Assembly: GCA_028703745.1 (NCBI GenBank)
Contig: JAQVME010000016.1
Coordinates: 1 to 12,857, forward strand
Source: Clostridia bacterium
Lineage (GTDB): Bacteria; Bacillota; Clostridia; Christensenellales; DTU072
Length of the DNA stretch: 12,857 bases
Reading direction: 5' to 3'
Part shown: in pieces, positions 1-8,705 of the stretch
Layout of the letters: each line of letters opens with the position of its first letter
Numbering within the stretch: the first letter of the stretch is position 1
Made by a program: the position numbers and the translations under genes
The notes under the pieces: model-generated
What the model saw: the letters and a program-made list of their open reading frames with translations, nothing else
Databases searched by the model: none
What the model was told of the DNA's origin: nothing

Positions 1-42
1 GCTGTCAGGCGGATTTTGTTTTTGAATTCTTTTGGGATTATA

Positions 43-840
43 TTAAATAACCGTTATGGATTTTATGAGGTAGGTCACATCATTCTCGACTATCTTGACG
101 GGAATCTTGACAGAGTCGTTTATGGAGCCTATGCTGCCGGGAATAACATACTCGGCGCTGTCAGGCGTATAATATACAAAGATAGAGGAACCGACGGGGG
201 TCTCGTTGCGGGTAATGGCTACTTTGTAGCACGCTACCGTTTTATTACCGTCGGGATAAGGTACCGTCAAGGTTTCGCTTGCTTGGGAAGCCGCAGTAAG
301 GCTCTGCAACGTACCGCTGTGCGCGTCTGGGATGTTCAGCACGGTGTTTATGCCCGAAGCAAGGCTTTGGCAACGCAGATAGGTATATAACAAATCATTG
401 TCGATATAAGGAGCCTTGGCTTTTATGCGGTCGGAAGTTTCTGCGCCGTTTTGCTTCAGCGTGTAATTGTAATACTTGCTGTTGTAGACAGCCGTCAGCT
501 CGTAATTCTTGTCGGCGGAAACCACCTTCTTATATGTGGCAAGAGGGGCAAAATCCGCCAGAAGACTTTGTATTTCTATGGTATCTCCATTGTTTGTGCC
601 TGTGAAGGTGACGGTCAGTCTGCTGGTGGCGGAGGCGTATGGGGTTCCGCCTATCGTCTTATCGGCAGGTTCTCTCTCCAGGGTGGAGGTCAACTCGCCC
701 ACGATTACGCCGTCAATTTTGACGTCGTAGACAAGGATTTCCTTGTCTGCCCAGCTGGTACCGGGAGGGGTAGGCGAAGAGCAGGCCGTAAAGGTGAAGA
801 CCGCAATCAAAAGCACAACTAGTAATATAATCTTTTTCAT
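43..840 (-). CDS. Putative secreted lipoprotein, function unknown
   Basis: A 265-residue protein with a classic lipoprotein signal: basic MKK start, a hydrophobic stretch at about residues 4-18, then Phe-Thr-Ala-Cys with the lipidated cysteine at residue 20, followed by a Ser/Pro/Thr-rich linker. The mature part should be anchored to the outer face of the membrane. It is rich in Tyr, Thr and Val and looks beta-rich; the opening of the mature domain (YDVKIDGVIVGEL) weakly recalls DUF3108-type folds, but this is only an impression. No catalytic motif is seen. The start is supported by a GAGG site about 5 nt upstream and a strong promoter 30-58 nt upstream. It is divergent from addB and alone in its direction here; the 42 nt beyond its stop hold no terminator or gene that I can see. 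Being an expressed gene is well supported, any role is not. Confidence 0.85.
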   Translation of the reverse strand: MKKIILLVVLLIAVFTFTACSSPTPPGTSWADKEILVYDVKIDGVIVGELTSTLEREPADKTIGGTPYASATSRLTVTFTGTNNGDTIEIQSLLADFAPLATYKKVVSADKNYELTAVYNSKYYNYTLKQNGAETSDRIKAKAPYIDNDLLYTYLRCQSLASGINTVLNIPDAHSGTLQSLTAASQASETLTVPYPDGNKTVACYKVAITRNETPVGSSIFVYYTPDSAEYVIPGSIGSINDSVKIPVKIVENDVTYLIKSITVI

Positions 841-869
841 AGTTCCTCAAAGGTAACAATATTTTTTTC

Positions 870-898
870 ATTATAAGCCGCCAAAACTCAAAAGTCAA
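870..898 (-). promoter_or_regulatory. SigmaA-type promoter of the lipoprotein gene
   Basis: On the minus strand TTGACT (893-898) is followed by a 17-nt spacer and a perfect TATAAT (870-875). Transcription should start near 863, giving an untranslated leader of about 22 nt that contains the GAGG ribosome site before the ATG at 840. One mismatch to the consensus over both hexamers makes this among the clearest promoters in the window. Confidence 0.85.
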
Positions 899-1005
899 AT
901 ATTTTGGTCGGTGCGGGGCATATAATGTTTTTTTGACACTATCATGATGTTTTATGCATACGCGCGTACGAAGCGCGCCAACCTAGTCTGTCTCTGCCCC
1001 GACGC

Positions 1006-1034
1006 TTGTAAAACGGCAAAAATTGTGATAGAAT
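1006..1034 (+). promoter_or_regulatory. Promoter of addBA, placing +1 at the start codon
   Basis: TTGTAA (1006-1011), a 17-nt spacer and TAGAAT (1029-1034), with TG at 1026-1027 forming an extended -10. A start point about 7 nt after the -10 falls at 1040-1042, on the A of the addB ATG at 1041. The TAG inside the -10 (1029-1031) is also an in-frame stop, so the addB reading frame cannot begin upstream of the promoter. Together these make a leaderless transcript likely. Confidence 0.7.
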
Positions 1035-1040
1035 TTTTTT

Positions 1041-4000
1041 ATGGAAATAAACGTATTTGCTTCAAACACCACCGCTATGGCTATCAATTCGGCTATCGAC
1101 GCGCTGGGTCGCAGAAACACCGCCGACTCAAGCCATATTGTCATCGTGCCCGACAGATTTACGCTGTCTACGGAGAAGGATATATACGATAGGCTCGAAC
1201 TGGACGGCAGCTTCAATATTGACGTAGTCAGCTTTTCGCGGCTTGCCGTAAAGGTGCAAAAATCCGTCGGACACTTTCTGACCAAGGAAGGCACGGTTAT
1301 GCTGATGAAGAAGGTTATCGGCGAAAACAAAGAGAAGTTGTTGTATTTCCGTAATTATAACTCCATGGGTTTTGCCAGAGAGATATTCGCCGTTACGGCA
1401 TCATTTCGCTCGTCGGGCATTTCGGCTTCAGACTTAAGCCGTATCGCCGAGGGCTTTGAAAGCCACAAAAAGAGCAAATACCTCGATTTAGCTTTGCTCT
1501 ACGCCGAATACGAGAGCGCGCTAAAAAGCCGTTTCATCGATACCGTAACCAGGCAGAATCAGCTTATAGAGGCTATCAAAACCGACGAAAGAGTAGCCCA
1601 AAGCCATATATTTGTGCTGGGATTCAACATCTATTCCGAGCTTCAGCTTGCAGTAATCAAGGAACTATCATTTTACGCAAAGAGTATGAACATAGCCTCG
1701 GCAACAGAAAGCGGGGGTTACAACAACGATATTTTCCCCACGGCACAGCTTGAGGAACTTAGGGAGTATGCGCTGGCAAATAAGATTAACTACAACAAAA
1801 GCTATTATTTCGAAAGACTGACACCGCCCCTCGATACAGTACATAAAGAGATTTTTTCACTATCAAAGAACCGTCCGCTTGCAGACGGGCAAGAGAGTAT
1901 CAGATTGATGCGCCCAAAAAACCCTTATGAGGAAATAAAGGCCGTTGCGCGTGAAATTGTTTACCGCGTAAGGCAAGGCGCAAGGTTTCGGGACATTGCC
2001 GTCGTATGCTGTCAGGACACCTATAAGGTCTGCATAAAAGAGATTTTTCAAAGGTTCGGAATACCGTTTTTTATTGATGAAAAATACGGCGCCATCCACA
2101 GCGCCTCGGCAAAATACCTTTGTGGACTCATCGAAGCCGTACTGTACGGTTTGCGTAGAGACAAGGTACTCAATTTCATTAAACACCCGTTGTTTTCAAA
2201 GGACGCAAGAGGCGCGGAGCGCTTTGAAAACTATTGCTTAAAATACAATATAAATTATACCCGTTTCCGTTCGCCTTTTCTGCTGGGGGAGGGAGAGTCC
2301 TTTGAGGCGCTCAGAGCGGAATTTGTGGCGCTGTCCGACGCTGTCAAGACCAAGGGCACGGCGGCGGAGATAGCCGACAGCTTGTCAGCGGTTTTTCCCG
2401 ACGAGCAAGAGGGCGGCGAGTTGCTTTTCCGCGCAAGTTCGGAGGCAGGCGGCAAAATAAAGGAACTGCTTGCGGAAATAAAAACCATACTCGGTGACGA
2501 GGAGATGTCGCTAGAGGATTTTTACGCCGTGCTAGCAGACGGTATCGCCGGACTTGAGATAGCGCTGATACCGCAATACGCCGATTGCGTTTTCGTCGGC
2601 AGCACTTCGGAGAGCCGCTTCAGCAGCATAAAATACATCTTTGCGGTGGGCGCCTCGGAGGGCTTTTTTCCGAGGAAGACGGCGGAGCAAACCATAATAA
2701 GCTTTGCCGATATGCTTATGCTCGAAAGAAGCGGGCTTTCTGTGCGACCGCACCCGCTTGAGAGCAACCGTCTTGAACAGTTCGTTGTGGCAGACCTGCT
2801 GGCAAAAGCCGAGATTATATACGTTAGTTGTTCTTCATACGGCTTGAGCGGCGAGCAAATGACTACAGGCGAGGCGGTAAAGGAATTGAGCTATATCCTG
2901 CAACGGCGGCTTGCAACAGACTATGCCCCTGCGGAACTTGACGACGAGGCAAAACTGCTTTACAGGCTGGCAAGCCCCGACAACGCCTTCTATGAATTTA
3001 TATCCGGCAACGTGCCTCAGGAATATACGCAATGCGTGAGGAAGTATCTCACGGATAGCGGTTTCGGAGACCGCATACAGTTTTTTGAGCAGCAACAAGC
3101 GCCCGAGAATTTTGCCGAATACGTTTTCTACAAGGACAATGACGGCTATATAACCAAGGTGTCACAACTCGAAAGTTATTTTTGCTGCCCGCATATGCAC
3201 TATCTTCGATACGGATTGGGCTTGCAAGAAAAGCAGCTTCCCGAGTTGCAGGTGACAGACGTCGGCAACATAATACATAAAGTATTAGAAATCTATTTTG
3301 CAAAAAACCTGAAGGAGCTAAAAACGCTTTCGGACGAGCAGGTAGAACAAAAATCGGGGGCGATAATCGCCGCCGTGCTTGACGACGAGAAGTTGAGATG
3401 TCTTCGTGAAGACAGCATAGGCAAGTACACCGTCAAGCTCATCTATTCGGAATGTATGTATGTCATAAAAAAACTGACGGAGAATATTCGTTCTTCCTCC
3501 TTCGAGCCTGCTTATATTGAGCTTGCGTTCGGAGACGGCAAGCAGTTCAAGGCTATCGTGCTAGACACGCCCGAAGGAAAAATCAAACTTCGCGGCAAGA
3601 TTGACAGGGTAGACTGTTGCGGCAACAAGGTCGCCATAATCGATTATAAGACCGGAAGCAGCGTTTCGGGCAAGTATCAGGATATATATTTTGGCAAAAA
3701 AATTCAGCTATACGTATATCTAAGTGTCTTCCTCGAAAAGGGCTTCGAGCCGGCGGGGGTCTTTTATCTCCCTATTCGGGACAGCTATAGAAAGGACGGC
3801 GAGAGCTTTGCGTATATGGGACAGGTGGAGGACTCGGCGGAAACGCTGGCGCAGCTTGACAACCGCCTTTCTGACGAGGGCGGGGAGTCCGGCATAATAA
3901 AAGTCACCGTAAAAAACGGCGCAATAACCACTCGGAGTAAGAACATCATAAGCCGCGCCGATTTTCGAAATATTTGCGCATACGTAAACAGACTTATCGT

Positions 4001-4157
4001 CAACGCTGTCGGGGAGATAACCGGCGGCAACATAGACCGTTCGCCGATATCAAAAACCTGCAACTACTGCGCCTACAAAAACCACTGCGATATGACCGAT
4101 GTCGTTTCGCGTGCCGTAACGGCAATGGATGTAAAAGACTTTTTGGAGGAGCAATGA
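1041..4157 (+). CDS. addB: AddB/RexB: helicase-nuclease subunit B
   Basis: 1038 residues, slightly shorter than Bacillus AddB. AddB pairs with AddA to unwind and resect double-strand breaks and load RecA in the cytoplasm. Recognised by its helicase-like body (VPDRFTLSTEK near residue 40, SFSRLA, then IFAVGASEGFFP in the middle) and its C-terminal PD-(D/E)xK nuclease with GKIDRVD and IIDYKTG, giving D855, D868 and K870. Four cysteines match the family's iron-sulfur pin: C716 (in SYFCCPH), C1007, C1010 and C1016 (CNYCAYKNHC). The N-terminal Walker A found in Bacillus AddB is absent; the place after the first strand reads FASNTTAMA, as in streptococcal RexB, which also lacks it. There is no SD; start 1041 is forced by an in-frame stop at 1029 and keeps the first beta strand. 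The stop overlaps the addA start by 4 nt. Confidence 0.95.
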   Translation: MEINVFASNTTAMAINSAIDALGRRNTADSSHIVIVPDRFTLSTEKDIYDRLELDGSFNIDVVSFSRLAVKVQKSVGHFLTKEGTVMLMKKVIGENKEKLLYFRNYNSMGFAREIFAVTASFRSSGISASDLSRIAEGFESHKKSKYLDLALLYAEYESALKSRFIDTVTRQNQLIEAIKTDERVAQSHIFVLGFNIYSELQLAVIKELSFYAKSMNIASATESGGYNNDIFPTAQLEELREYALANKINYNKSYYFERLTPPLDTVHKEIFSLSKNRPLADGQESIRLMRPKNPYEEIKAVAREIVYRVRQGARFRDIAVVCCQDTYKVCIKEIFQRFGIPFFIDEKYGAIHSASAKYLCGLIEAVLYGLRRDKVLNFIKHPLFSKDARGAERFENYCLKYNINYTRFRSPFLLGEGESFEALRAEFVALSDAVKTKGTAAEIADSLSAVFPDEQEGGELLFRASSEAGGKIKELLAEIKTILGDEEMSLEDFYAVLADGIAGLEIALIPQYADCVFVGSTSESRFSSIKYIFAVGASEGFFPRKTAEQTIISFADMLMLERSGLSVRPHPLESNRLEQFVVADLLAKAEIIYVSCSSYGLSGEQMTTGEAVKELSYILQRRLATDYAPAELDDEAKLLYRLASPDNAFYEFISGNVPQEYTQCVRKYLTDSGFGDRIQFFEQQQAPENFAEYVFYKDNDGYITKVSQLESYFCCPHMHYLRYGLGLQEKQLPELQVTDVGNIIHKVLEIYFAKNLKELKTLSDEQVEQKSGAIIAAVLDDEKLRCLREDSIGKYTVKLIYSECMYVIKKLTENIRSSSFEPAYIELAFGDGKQFKAIVLDTPEGKIKLRGKIDRVDCCGNKVAIIDYKTGSSVSGKYQDIYFGKKIQLYVYLSVFLEKGFEPAGVFYLPIRDSYRKDGESFAYMGQVEDSAETLAQLDNRLSDEGGESGIIKVTVKNGAITTRSKNIISRADFRNICAYVNRLIVNAVGEITGGNIDRSPISKTCNYCAYKNHCDMTDVVSRAVTAMDVKDFLEEQ
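4145..4157 (+). promoter_or_regulatory. addA ribosome site and ATGA stop-start overlap
   Basis: GGAGGA (4145-4150) lies 3 nt before ATG (4154-4156), and the addB stop TGA (4155-4157) overlaps that ATG. This fixes the addA start at 4154 rather than the upstream ATG at 3974 in the same frame, and suggests translational coupling that keeps the two subunits in proportion. Confidence 0.85.
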
Positions 4158-7100
4158 GCGGCATAAGTTGGACGAATTCCCAAAGGCTGGTGCTTGACGC
4201 CGGCGGCAACGTGCTAGTCAGCGCTTCGGCGGGTAGCGGAAAAACCACGGTCATGCTCGAAAAAGTCATGTTGCTTTTGAAACGCGGCTGTAACATCAAC
4301 CGTTTTTTGATTATGACTTTCTCGAACGCCAGCGCCGCCGAGATGCGGGATAAGCTGGTGCAGAAGCTCTACGAAGAAATAAGGGCGGGTGAAACAAGCT
4401 TGAAAAGACAGCTTGAACTGCTCAATTTTTCGAACATCTGTACCATAGACAGTTTTTGTTATAATTTATATAAAAGCCATTTCGCCGATATCGGGCTTGA
4501 CCCATCGTACGGACTGCTGGACGCGCAGGAAGCCAAACTGCTCTTTTTTGAAAGCGTCGACACGGCGCTGGAAGCCTTCTTTGAAAAGGGAGAGGAGGAC
4601 TTTCTCGACCTTGTGCGCAGGTTTGTGCGTTCGCGCGACATTGCGCCGGTAAAGGACGCCGTCAGACAAATTTCCGAATTTCTCGACGTTCAAACGGACG
4701 AAAAAGACTTTATGGATAAGACCATGAAAATGTCTGCAACGCCGCTTGACGGCTTGCCCGCTGTGAAATATTATTTGAAAAGCAATAGAAGAATTCTGAA
4801 AAGGTTTGAGAGCGAGGCAAAAAACTTGCTGAGCGAGTACGATTTGCCGCGTGATAAATATAAGGATATATTATATGATATTATAAGTTATATAAATAGT
4901 ATATATAACAAAGACACCATAAAAGGGTTGGCGGCGGCGCTGAGCGGAGCGACGGAGTTCGGCGATCTCCGTGGCAAGAAGCCCGAAGGCGCGGAAGAGC
5001 TTATCCGAAGAATAGGCGCGCTGAAAAACGCCGTAAACAAGTATATCGAAGATACGCGCGGCGAGCTGTCGGTGGACTTTGACGGCCGCTTGCAAGATAG
5101 CATGCGCGATATAGGTATGCTGCTTGATATTACGGTGGCGGCAAGGGAGGAGTACCGCAAACAAAAACAGCGCAAGCACAGTTTTGACTTTGCCGACCTC
5201 TCGCGAGTGGCTCTGAAAATTCTCGGCAATGATACGCGGCGGACGCAGATTGCCGCGCAATACGATTTTGTTTTTGTAGACGAGTATCAGGACACGAACT
5301 ACATTCAAGAAAAAATCATGACGCTGGTTTCATCGAAAGATAATTTATTTATGGTGGGCGATCCCAAACAGGCGATTTATCAGTTCCGTCACGCCGAGCC
5401 GCAGATATTCCTTGACAGGTTTCACAGGTACAGTCACAAAACGGAGGGCGAGAACTGCAGTTTGAATGATAATTTCCGCTCGGACAGCAGAGTGCTCGAC
5501 TTTGTCAATCTGGTGTTTAACGAGCTTATGGAAGAGGAATTCGGCGGCGTTACCTACAGGAACAACGCCGAGCTTGTGGCGGGACTCACTTATCCCGAAG
5601 TCAGCAAGTTGCCGGCAGTTGAGATAGCTGTTTTTGAAAAAGAAAAGGACAAAGAGAAGCCGTCGGGGCTTTATAGCGTAAGAAACGGCGCAGCAGAAAA
5701 AAAACAGCGCAACGGGCAGGCGGTATATATAGCCGACAAAATAAAAAGACTCGTCGGAAACGAATATATTTATGACGCCGGGCAAAAAACCGCCCGATTT
5801 GCCGAATACAGAGATATTGCCGTGCTTATGTATAAGCGTGACGGCGAGGAAATAATCGAGCAATTGAAAAAAAGCGGTATACCCTTTTCCGCGCCGGGCT
5901 TTGTCGATACCAGACTGCACGAAATAGAAATACTTGTTGATTATCTCCGCATAATTGACAATATGGCAAGCGATATACCGCTTTCCGCCGTAATGCAGTC
6001 ACCTATTTACCGTTTCAGTCCTCTCGAGATGCTGGAAATACGCAAAGTGTGCCCTAAAACATATTTTTGGGAGTCCGTATTATCATATTCGGGTGACCAA
6101 AAATTAAAAATTAAAATAGAAGGTCTAATTCTTGATCTTGATAAGCGGAAAGAGACAGCGGCGCGCGCCGATGTTTCGGAACTTTTGAACGCCATAATGA
6201 CTGACGGCTACAACGCGTACTTGCTTTCACGCGGCGAGGAGATCACCGAACAAGTCAATAACTTCATAAACGGCTGCGCCGGGAAAGACTATGCGCGTGA
6301 CATACCTTCCTTTCTTGCTTTTTTTGATAATGTCTACGATAAAAAAGCCTCGTCATCGGCTTCGGGTGACGCCGTAAGGCTTATGACGATACATAACAGC
6401 AAGGGATTGGAATTTCCTATTGTATTTCTCGCCAACGCTCAAGACGGATTTTCGGCGACTCACGACATAAACAAGGACATATATCTTGACAGCGAGTTTG
6501 GCGTAGCTATGAAGTATTTTGACCGTCAATCGAAGACAAAAAAGGACACAGTACTTACTGCGGGCTTCAAAAAGAAGGCCGGCTATAGGGAGCGTGAGGA
6601 GCTGTTGCGGCTGATGTACGTGGCTATGACGAGAGCAAAGAACCATTTGTTCATTTCGGCAGAAAGTCGTGAAATTAAAAGCGCCTTTGCCGATACTCAG
6701 GATTGTTTCTTACAGTGGATTTACGCCGCCGCCGAAAAAAACGCAAGAATTAAGGATTATTTTGCATCTTACAAAGTCTTGCCGCCGACGGCAGAGCAAG
6801 AAGAGGCGCCTTTGCCGCAAAAACAATGCCAAACGGACAAGCTGGGGTGGGTTTATCCGCATACCGCTTCTACGGTTATGCCGCTGAAATACACCGTTAC
6901 CGCGCTGAGGGAAGAAAAGGGGGTTGAGGCTGTAGAAAAGCGCGCCTATCTCTCTCCTGAAGAAAGCATAAACAGAGGCGTTGCTTATCATACCGTAATG
7001 CAGCATATAAACTTTGACTGCCGCACGTTAGAAGATTTGGCGCGGGAGCTTGCGGATATGGAGGAGAAGGGTATAATAAGCGCGGAAGAACGCAAAAGTC

Positions 7101-7453
7101 TGGATTTGCATACGCTGGAAAGGACACTTGGCAGCGATGTCATAGCTCTTGCAAGGCGTAGCAAGTATAAAAGGGAGCAGCCTTTTATGCTGTATCTGCC
7201 GGCTTCAGAGGTGCTCAAAGACTGCGCGGTCAAGGACAGGGTGCTGGTTCAGGGCGTCATCGACCTTGTAATTTTAGGTGAAAAGAATATAATAGTCGAT
7301 TTTAAGGTTACCCAAAGCGGCGATATGGCGCTGAAGACGCGTTACAAGGGACAGCTTGATATGTACGCCTTAGCCGCCGAAAGACTGCTCGGAATAACCG
7401 TTGACCGCAAAATCATCTACGAAATAACGCGAAATGTGGCGATTGACATATGA
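4154..7453 (+). CDS. addA: AddA/RexA: ATP-dependent helicase-nuclease subunit A
   Basis: 1099 residues, somewhat shorter than Bacillus AddA (about 1230). It is the motor and second nuclease of AddAB. Superfamily 1 UvrD-like motifs run in order: Q-motif Gln10, Walker A ASAGSGKTT with K30, motif Ia (TFSNASAAEM), motif II DEYQDTN at 376-382, motif III GDPKQAIYQFR from about 400, motif IV (NDNFRSD), motif V (TIHNSKGLEFP) near 745 and motif VI (YVAMTRAK) near 820. The C-terminal nuclease has H946 (YHTVMQHI), then GVID and VDFK, giving D1037, D1049 and K1051, so the cleavage centre looks intact. It is translated from an ATG overlapping the addB stop. No terminator is seen after it; the next gene has its own promoter. 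Confidence 0.96.
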   Translation: MSGISWTNSQRLVLDAGGNVLVSASAGSGKTTVMLEKVMLLLKRGCNINRFLIMTFSNASAAEMRDKLVQKLYEEIRAGETSLKRQLELLNFSNICTIDSFCYNLYKSHFADIGLDPSYGLLDAQEAKLLFFESVDTALEAFFEKGEEDFLDLVRRFVRSRDIAPVKDAVRQISEFLDVQTDEKDFMDKTMKMSATPLDGLPAVKYYLKSNRRILKRFESEAKNLLSEYDLPRDKYKDILYDIISYINSIYNKDTIKGLAAALSGATEFGDLRGKKPEGAEELIRRIGALKNAVNKYIEDTRGELSVDFDGRLQDSMRDIGMLLDITVAAREEYRKQKQRKHSFDFADLSRVALKILGNDTRRTQIAAQYDFVFVDEYQDTNYIQEKIMTLVSSKDNLFMVGDPKQAIYQFRHAEPQIFLDRFHRYSHKTEGENCSLNDNFRSDSRVLDFVNLVFNELMEEEFGGVTYRNNAELVAGLTYPEVSKLPAVEIAVFEKEKDKEKPSGLYSVRNGAAEKKQRNGQAVYIADKIKRLVGNEYIYDAGQKTARFAEYRDIAVLMYKRDGEEIIEQLKKSGIPFSAPGFVDTRLHEIEILVDYLRIIDNMASDIPLSAVMQSPIYRFSPLEMLEIRKVCPKTYFWESVLSYSGDQKLKIKIEGLILDLDKRKETAARADVSELLNAIMTDGYNAYLLSRGEEITEQVNNFINGCAGKDYARDIPSFLAFFDNVYDKKASSSASGDAVRLMTIHNSKGLEFPIVFLANAQDGFSATHDINKDIYLDSEFGVAMKYFDRQSKTKKDTVLTAGFKKKAGYREREELLRLMYVAMTRAKNHLFISAESREIKSAFADTQDCFLQWIYAAAEKNARIKDYFASYKVLPPTAEQEEAPLPQKQCQTDKLGWVYPHTASTVMPLKYTVTALREEKGVEAVEKRAYLSPEESINRGVAYHTVMQHINFDCRTLEDLARELADMEEKGIISAEERKSLDLHTLERTLGSDVIALARRSKYKREQPFMLYLPASEVLKDCAVKDRVLVQGVIDLVILGEKNIIVDFKVTQSGDMALKTRYKGQLDMYALAAERLLGITVDRKIIYEITRNVAIDI

Positions 7454-7480
7454 AAATTTATTTTTTGTTTTAAAAATCTA

Positions 7481-7508
7481 TTGCAATATTGGGCGCATAT
7501 GATATAAT
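7481..7508 (+). promoter_or_regulatory. Extended -10 promoter of the three-TM protein gene
   Basis: TTGCAA (7481-7486), a 16-nt spacer, then a perfect TATAAT (7503-7508) preceded by TG at 7500-7501 (TGATATAAT). The expected start near 7515 leaves a leader of about 25 nt carrying AGGAGA (7529-7534) before the ATG at 7540. Confidence 0.82.
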
Positions 7509-7539
7509 TAAATATAATTTATGTTCATAGGAGATAGAC

Positions 7540-8688
7540 ATGGAAGCTATAGAAAACGCAATTGTCACCCCAATAAAAGAATTGGCCTCTCAGTTGGGCT
7601 TTGCGGCAGACCTTCTGTTGGCGGCAGCCGGCGCTGCCTTGGTCATCATTTTATTTTTGCTTTCGCTTATTTTCAAAGGCAAGAGCGCGACGAGGCTTTT
7701 CACTAAGAAGCTTGACGGCGCGACTGCTTTTCTTAAGGCATCGGAAGAAATAAACGAGGACAACGTAGAGGCTTTTAATAATAAACTAAAATCCATGCCC
7801 GAATCCGTAATAAGAGGCTGGGGGTTTTTCCTTGAGCAAAAGGTTGGCTATCCTTCCGACTACATAACAAGCCGTGACGTTCTTTGCGACAACAAACTCA
7901 GCTCAAAGAACAGAGCCGGCAGAACCTTCCTGAGAATAACAAGCGTACTGGTTATCGTGCTTACCATATGGCTGGAATACGTCATCGGAAAGGGAGCCAG
8001 TCTTGCTTCAGTCGGACTAGCCGATTTTACCGCCGATTTCGGACTTGTAGCGTCTATTATAGCAGTTTTTTGCGCTCCGCTACTTATTTACATAATTTTC
8101 AGCGCGGTATTAGGCGCCCTCTACAACAAGCAATTCAAGCTGCTTGAGGCTTCATTCGCCGCCTTCCAGAATGCGCTTGACGAAAAGGTAATCATATACG
8201 CCGAAGAGGAGGACGAATTCGTCTCCGAAAACATCGGCGAAATCAATGCAGAAATAGAAGAAATCATTTCTGACAAGCTTGAAAACAAAGAGATTATTGA
8301 GATAGTGACGGCCCCAAAAGTTGAGCCGGAAGAAATTATAGAAGTTGCCGTTCCCGAGGAGCCGGTACAGCAGTTACCTATTTTTGAGCTTGCCGAGGAG
8401 CCGGTTGATTCGCAACCCGAGGCAGAAGAAGTCGCCGTTATCACGCTTGAAGATACAGCCGAAGAGGCTAAGGTGAGAGAGCAGAGGCTTACGGAACTTG
8501 TCTATATCATTGATACCGCGGTCTATAACGATGCATCCATAAGTAGAGAAGATATCGAGGAGCTCGCTACTATCATCAATAAAGAATTGCAGTCGCCCTA
8601 TCGCGACGCTGACGACTTAGCTGTATTAGAAAACTGTATGTACAAGCTTGCCGCCAAGCACGAAATGCTTTTGAAAACAAACAAATAA
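7540..8688 (+). CDS. Three-TM membrane protein with acidic tail, unknown function
   Basis: 382 residues, not a family I recognise. Hydrophobic segments lie at about 23-45, 130-150 and 167-194. Between the first and second is a polar, probably cytoplasmic loop of about 85 residues. After the third comes a long tail: residues about 221-316 are strongly Glu/Asp/Pro/Val-rich with degenerate EEIIE(V/I) and EEPV units, then about 317-382 form a likely helical domain (REQRLTELVYIIDTAV and onward). The TM-loop-TM-TM layout recalls MotA/ExbB-type proteins, but none of their conserved helix residues are visible, so I do not assign that. The start is supported by AGGAGA 5 nt upstream. Its stop is 17 nt before the leader ORF of corA with no promoter seen between, so the two may share a transcript and a setting in ion or envelope homeostasis (inference). 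Confidence 0.85.
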   Translation: MEAIENAIVTPIKELASQLGFAADLLLAAAGAALVIILFLLSLIFKGKSATRLFTKKLDGATAFLKASEEINEDNVEAFNNKLKSMPESVIRGWGFFLEQKVGYPSDYITSRDVLCDNKLSSKNRAGRTFLRITSVLVIVLTIWLEYVIGKGASLASVGLADFTADFGLVASIIAVFCAPLLIYIIFSAVLGALYNKQFKLLEASFAAFQNALDEKVIIYAEEEDEFVSENIGEINAEIEEIISDKLENKEIIEIVTAPKVEPEEIIEVAVPEEPVQQLPIFELAEEPVDSQPEAEEVAVITLEDTAEEAKVREQRLTELVYIIDTAVYNDASISREDIEELATIINKELQSPYRDADDLAVLENCMYKLAAKHEMLLKTNK

Positions 8689-8705
8689 ACGAAAAAGGTG
8701 CAATA

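Noticed and set aside
1..167. Repeated 11-mer GCTGTCAGGCG at 1-11 and 157-167
   Set aside because: One copy is inside the lipoprotein gene and no further structure accompanies it; probably chance.
933..960. Perfect -35 TTGACA with TGCATA 16 nt downstream, an alternative addB promoter
   Set aside because: The -10 matches poorly, and the 1006-1034 promoter is better and closer. It would still leave addB without an SD.
961..977. CGCGC/GCGCG hairpin in the lipoprotein-addB spacer
   Set aside because: Only five pairs, no T run, and it lies upstream of the chosen transcription start; could be chance in a CG-rich patch.
3974..4153. 60-residue N-terminal extension of AddA
   Set aside because: It reads the end of addB in another frame, while 4154 has an SD and puts Walker A at the usual distance from the N-terminus.
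5345..5920. Long minus-strand ORF opposite addA, and similar antisense ORFs opposite addB and corA
   Set aside because: They are shadows of well-conserved genes, with no ribosome sites or recognisable protein features.
7454..7480. A/T-rich hairpin after addA as a terminator
   Set aside because: Any pairing is A-T only with no stable stem; not a convincing terminator.
7540..8160. MotA/TolQ/ExbB or ZorA-type proton channel
   Set aside because: Only the TM-loop-TM-TM spacing is similar; the conserved residues of the second and third helices are not seen and no partner MotB/ExbD gene is adjacent.
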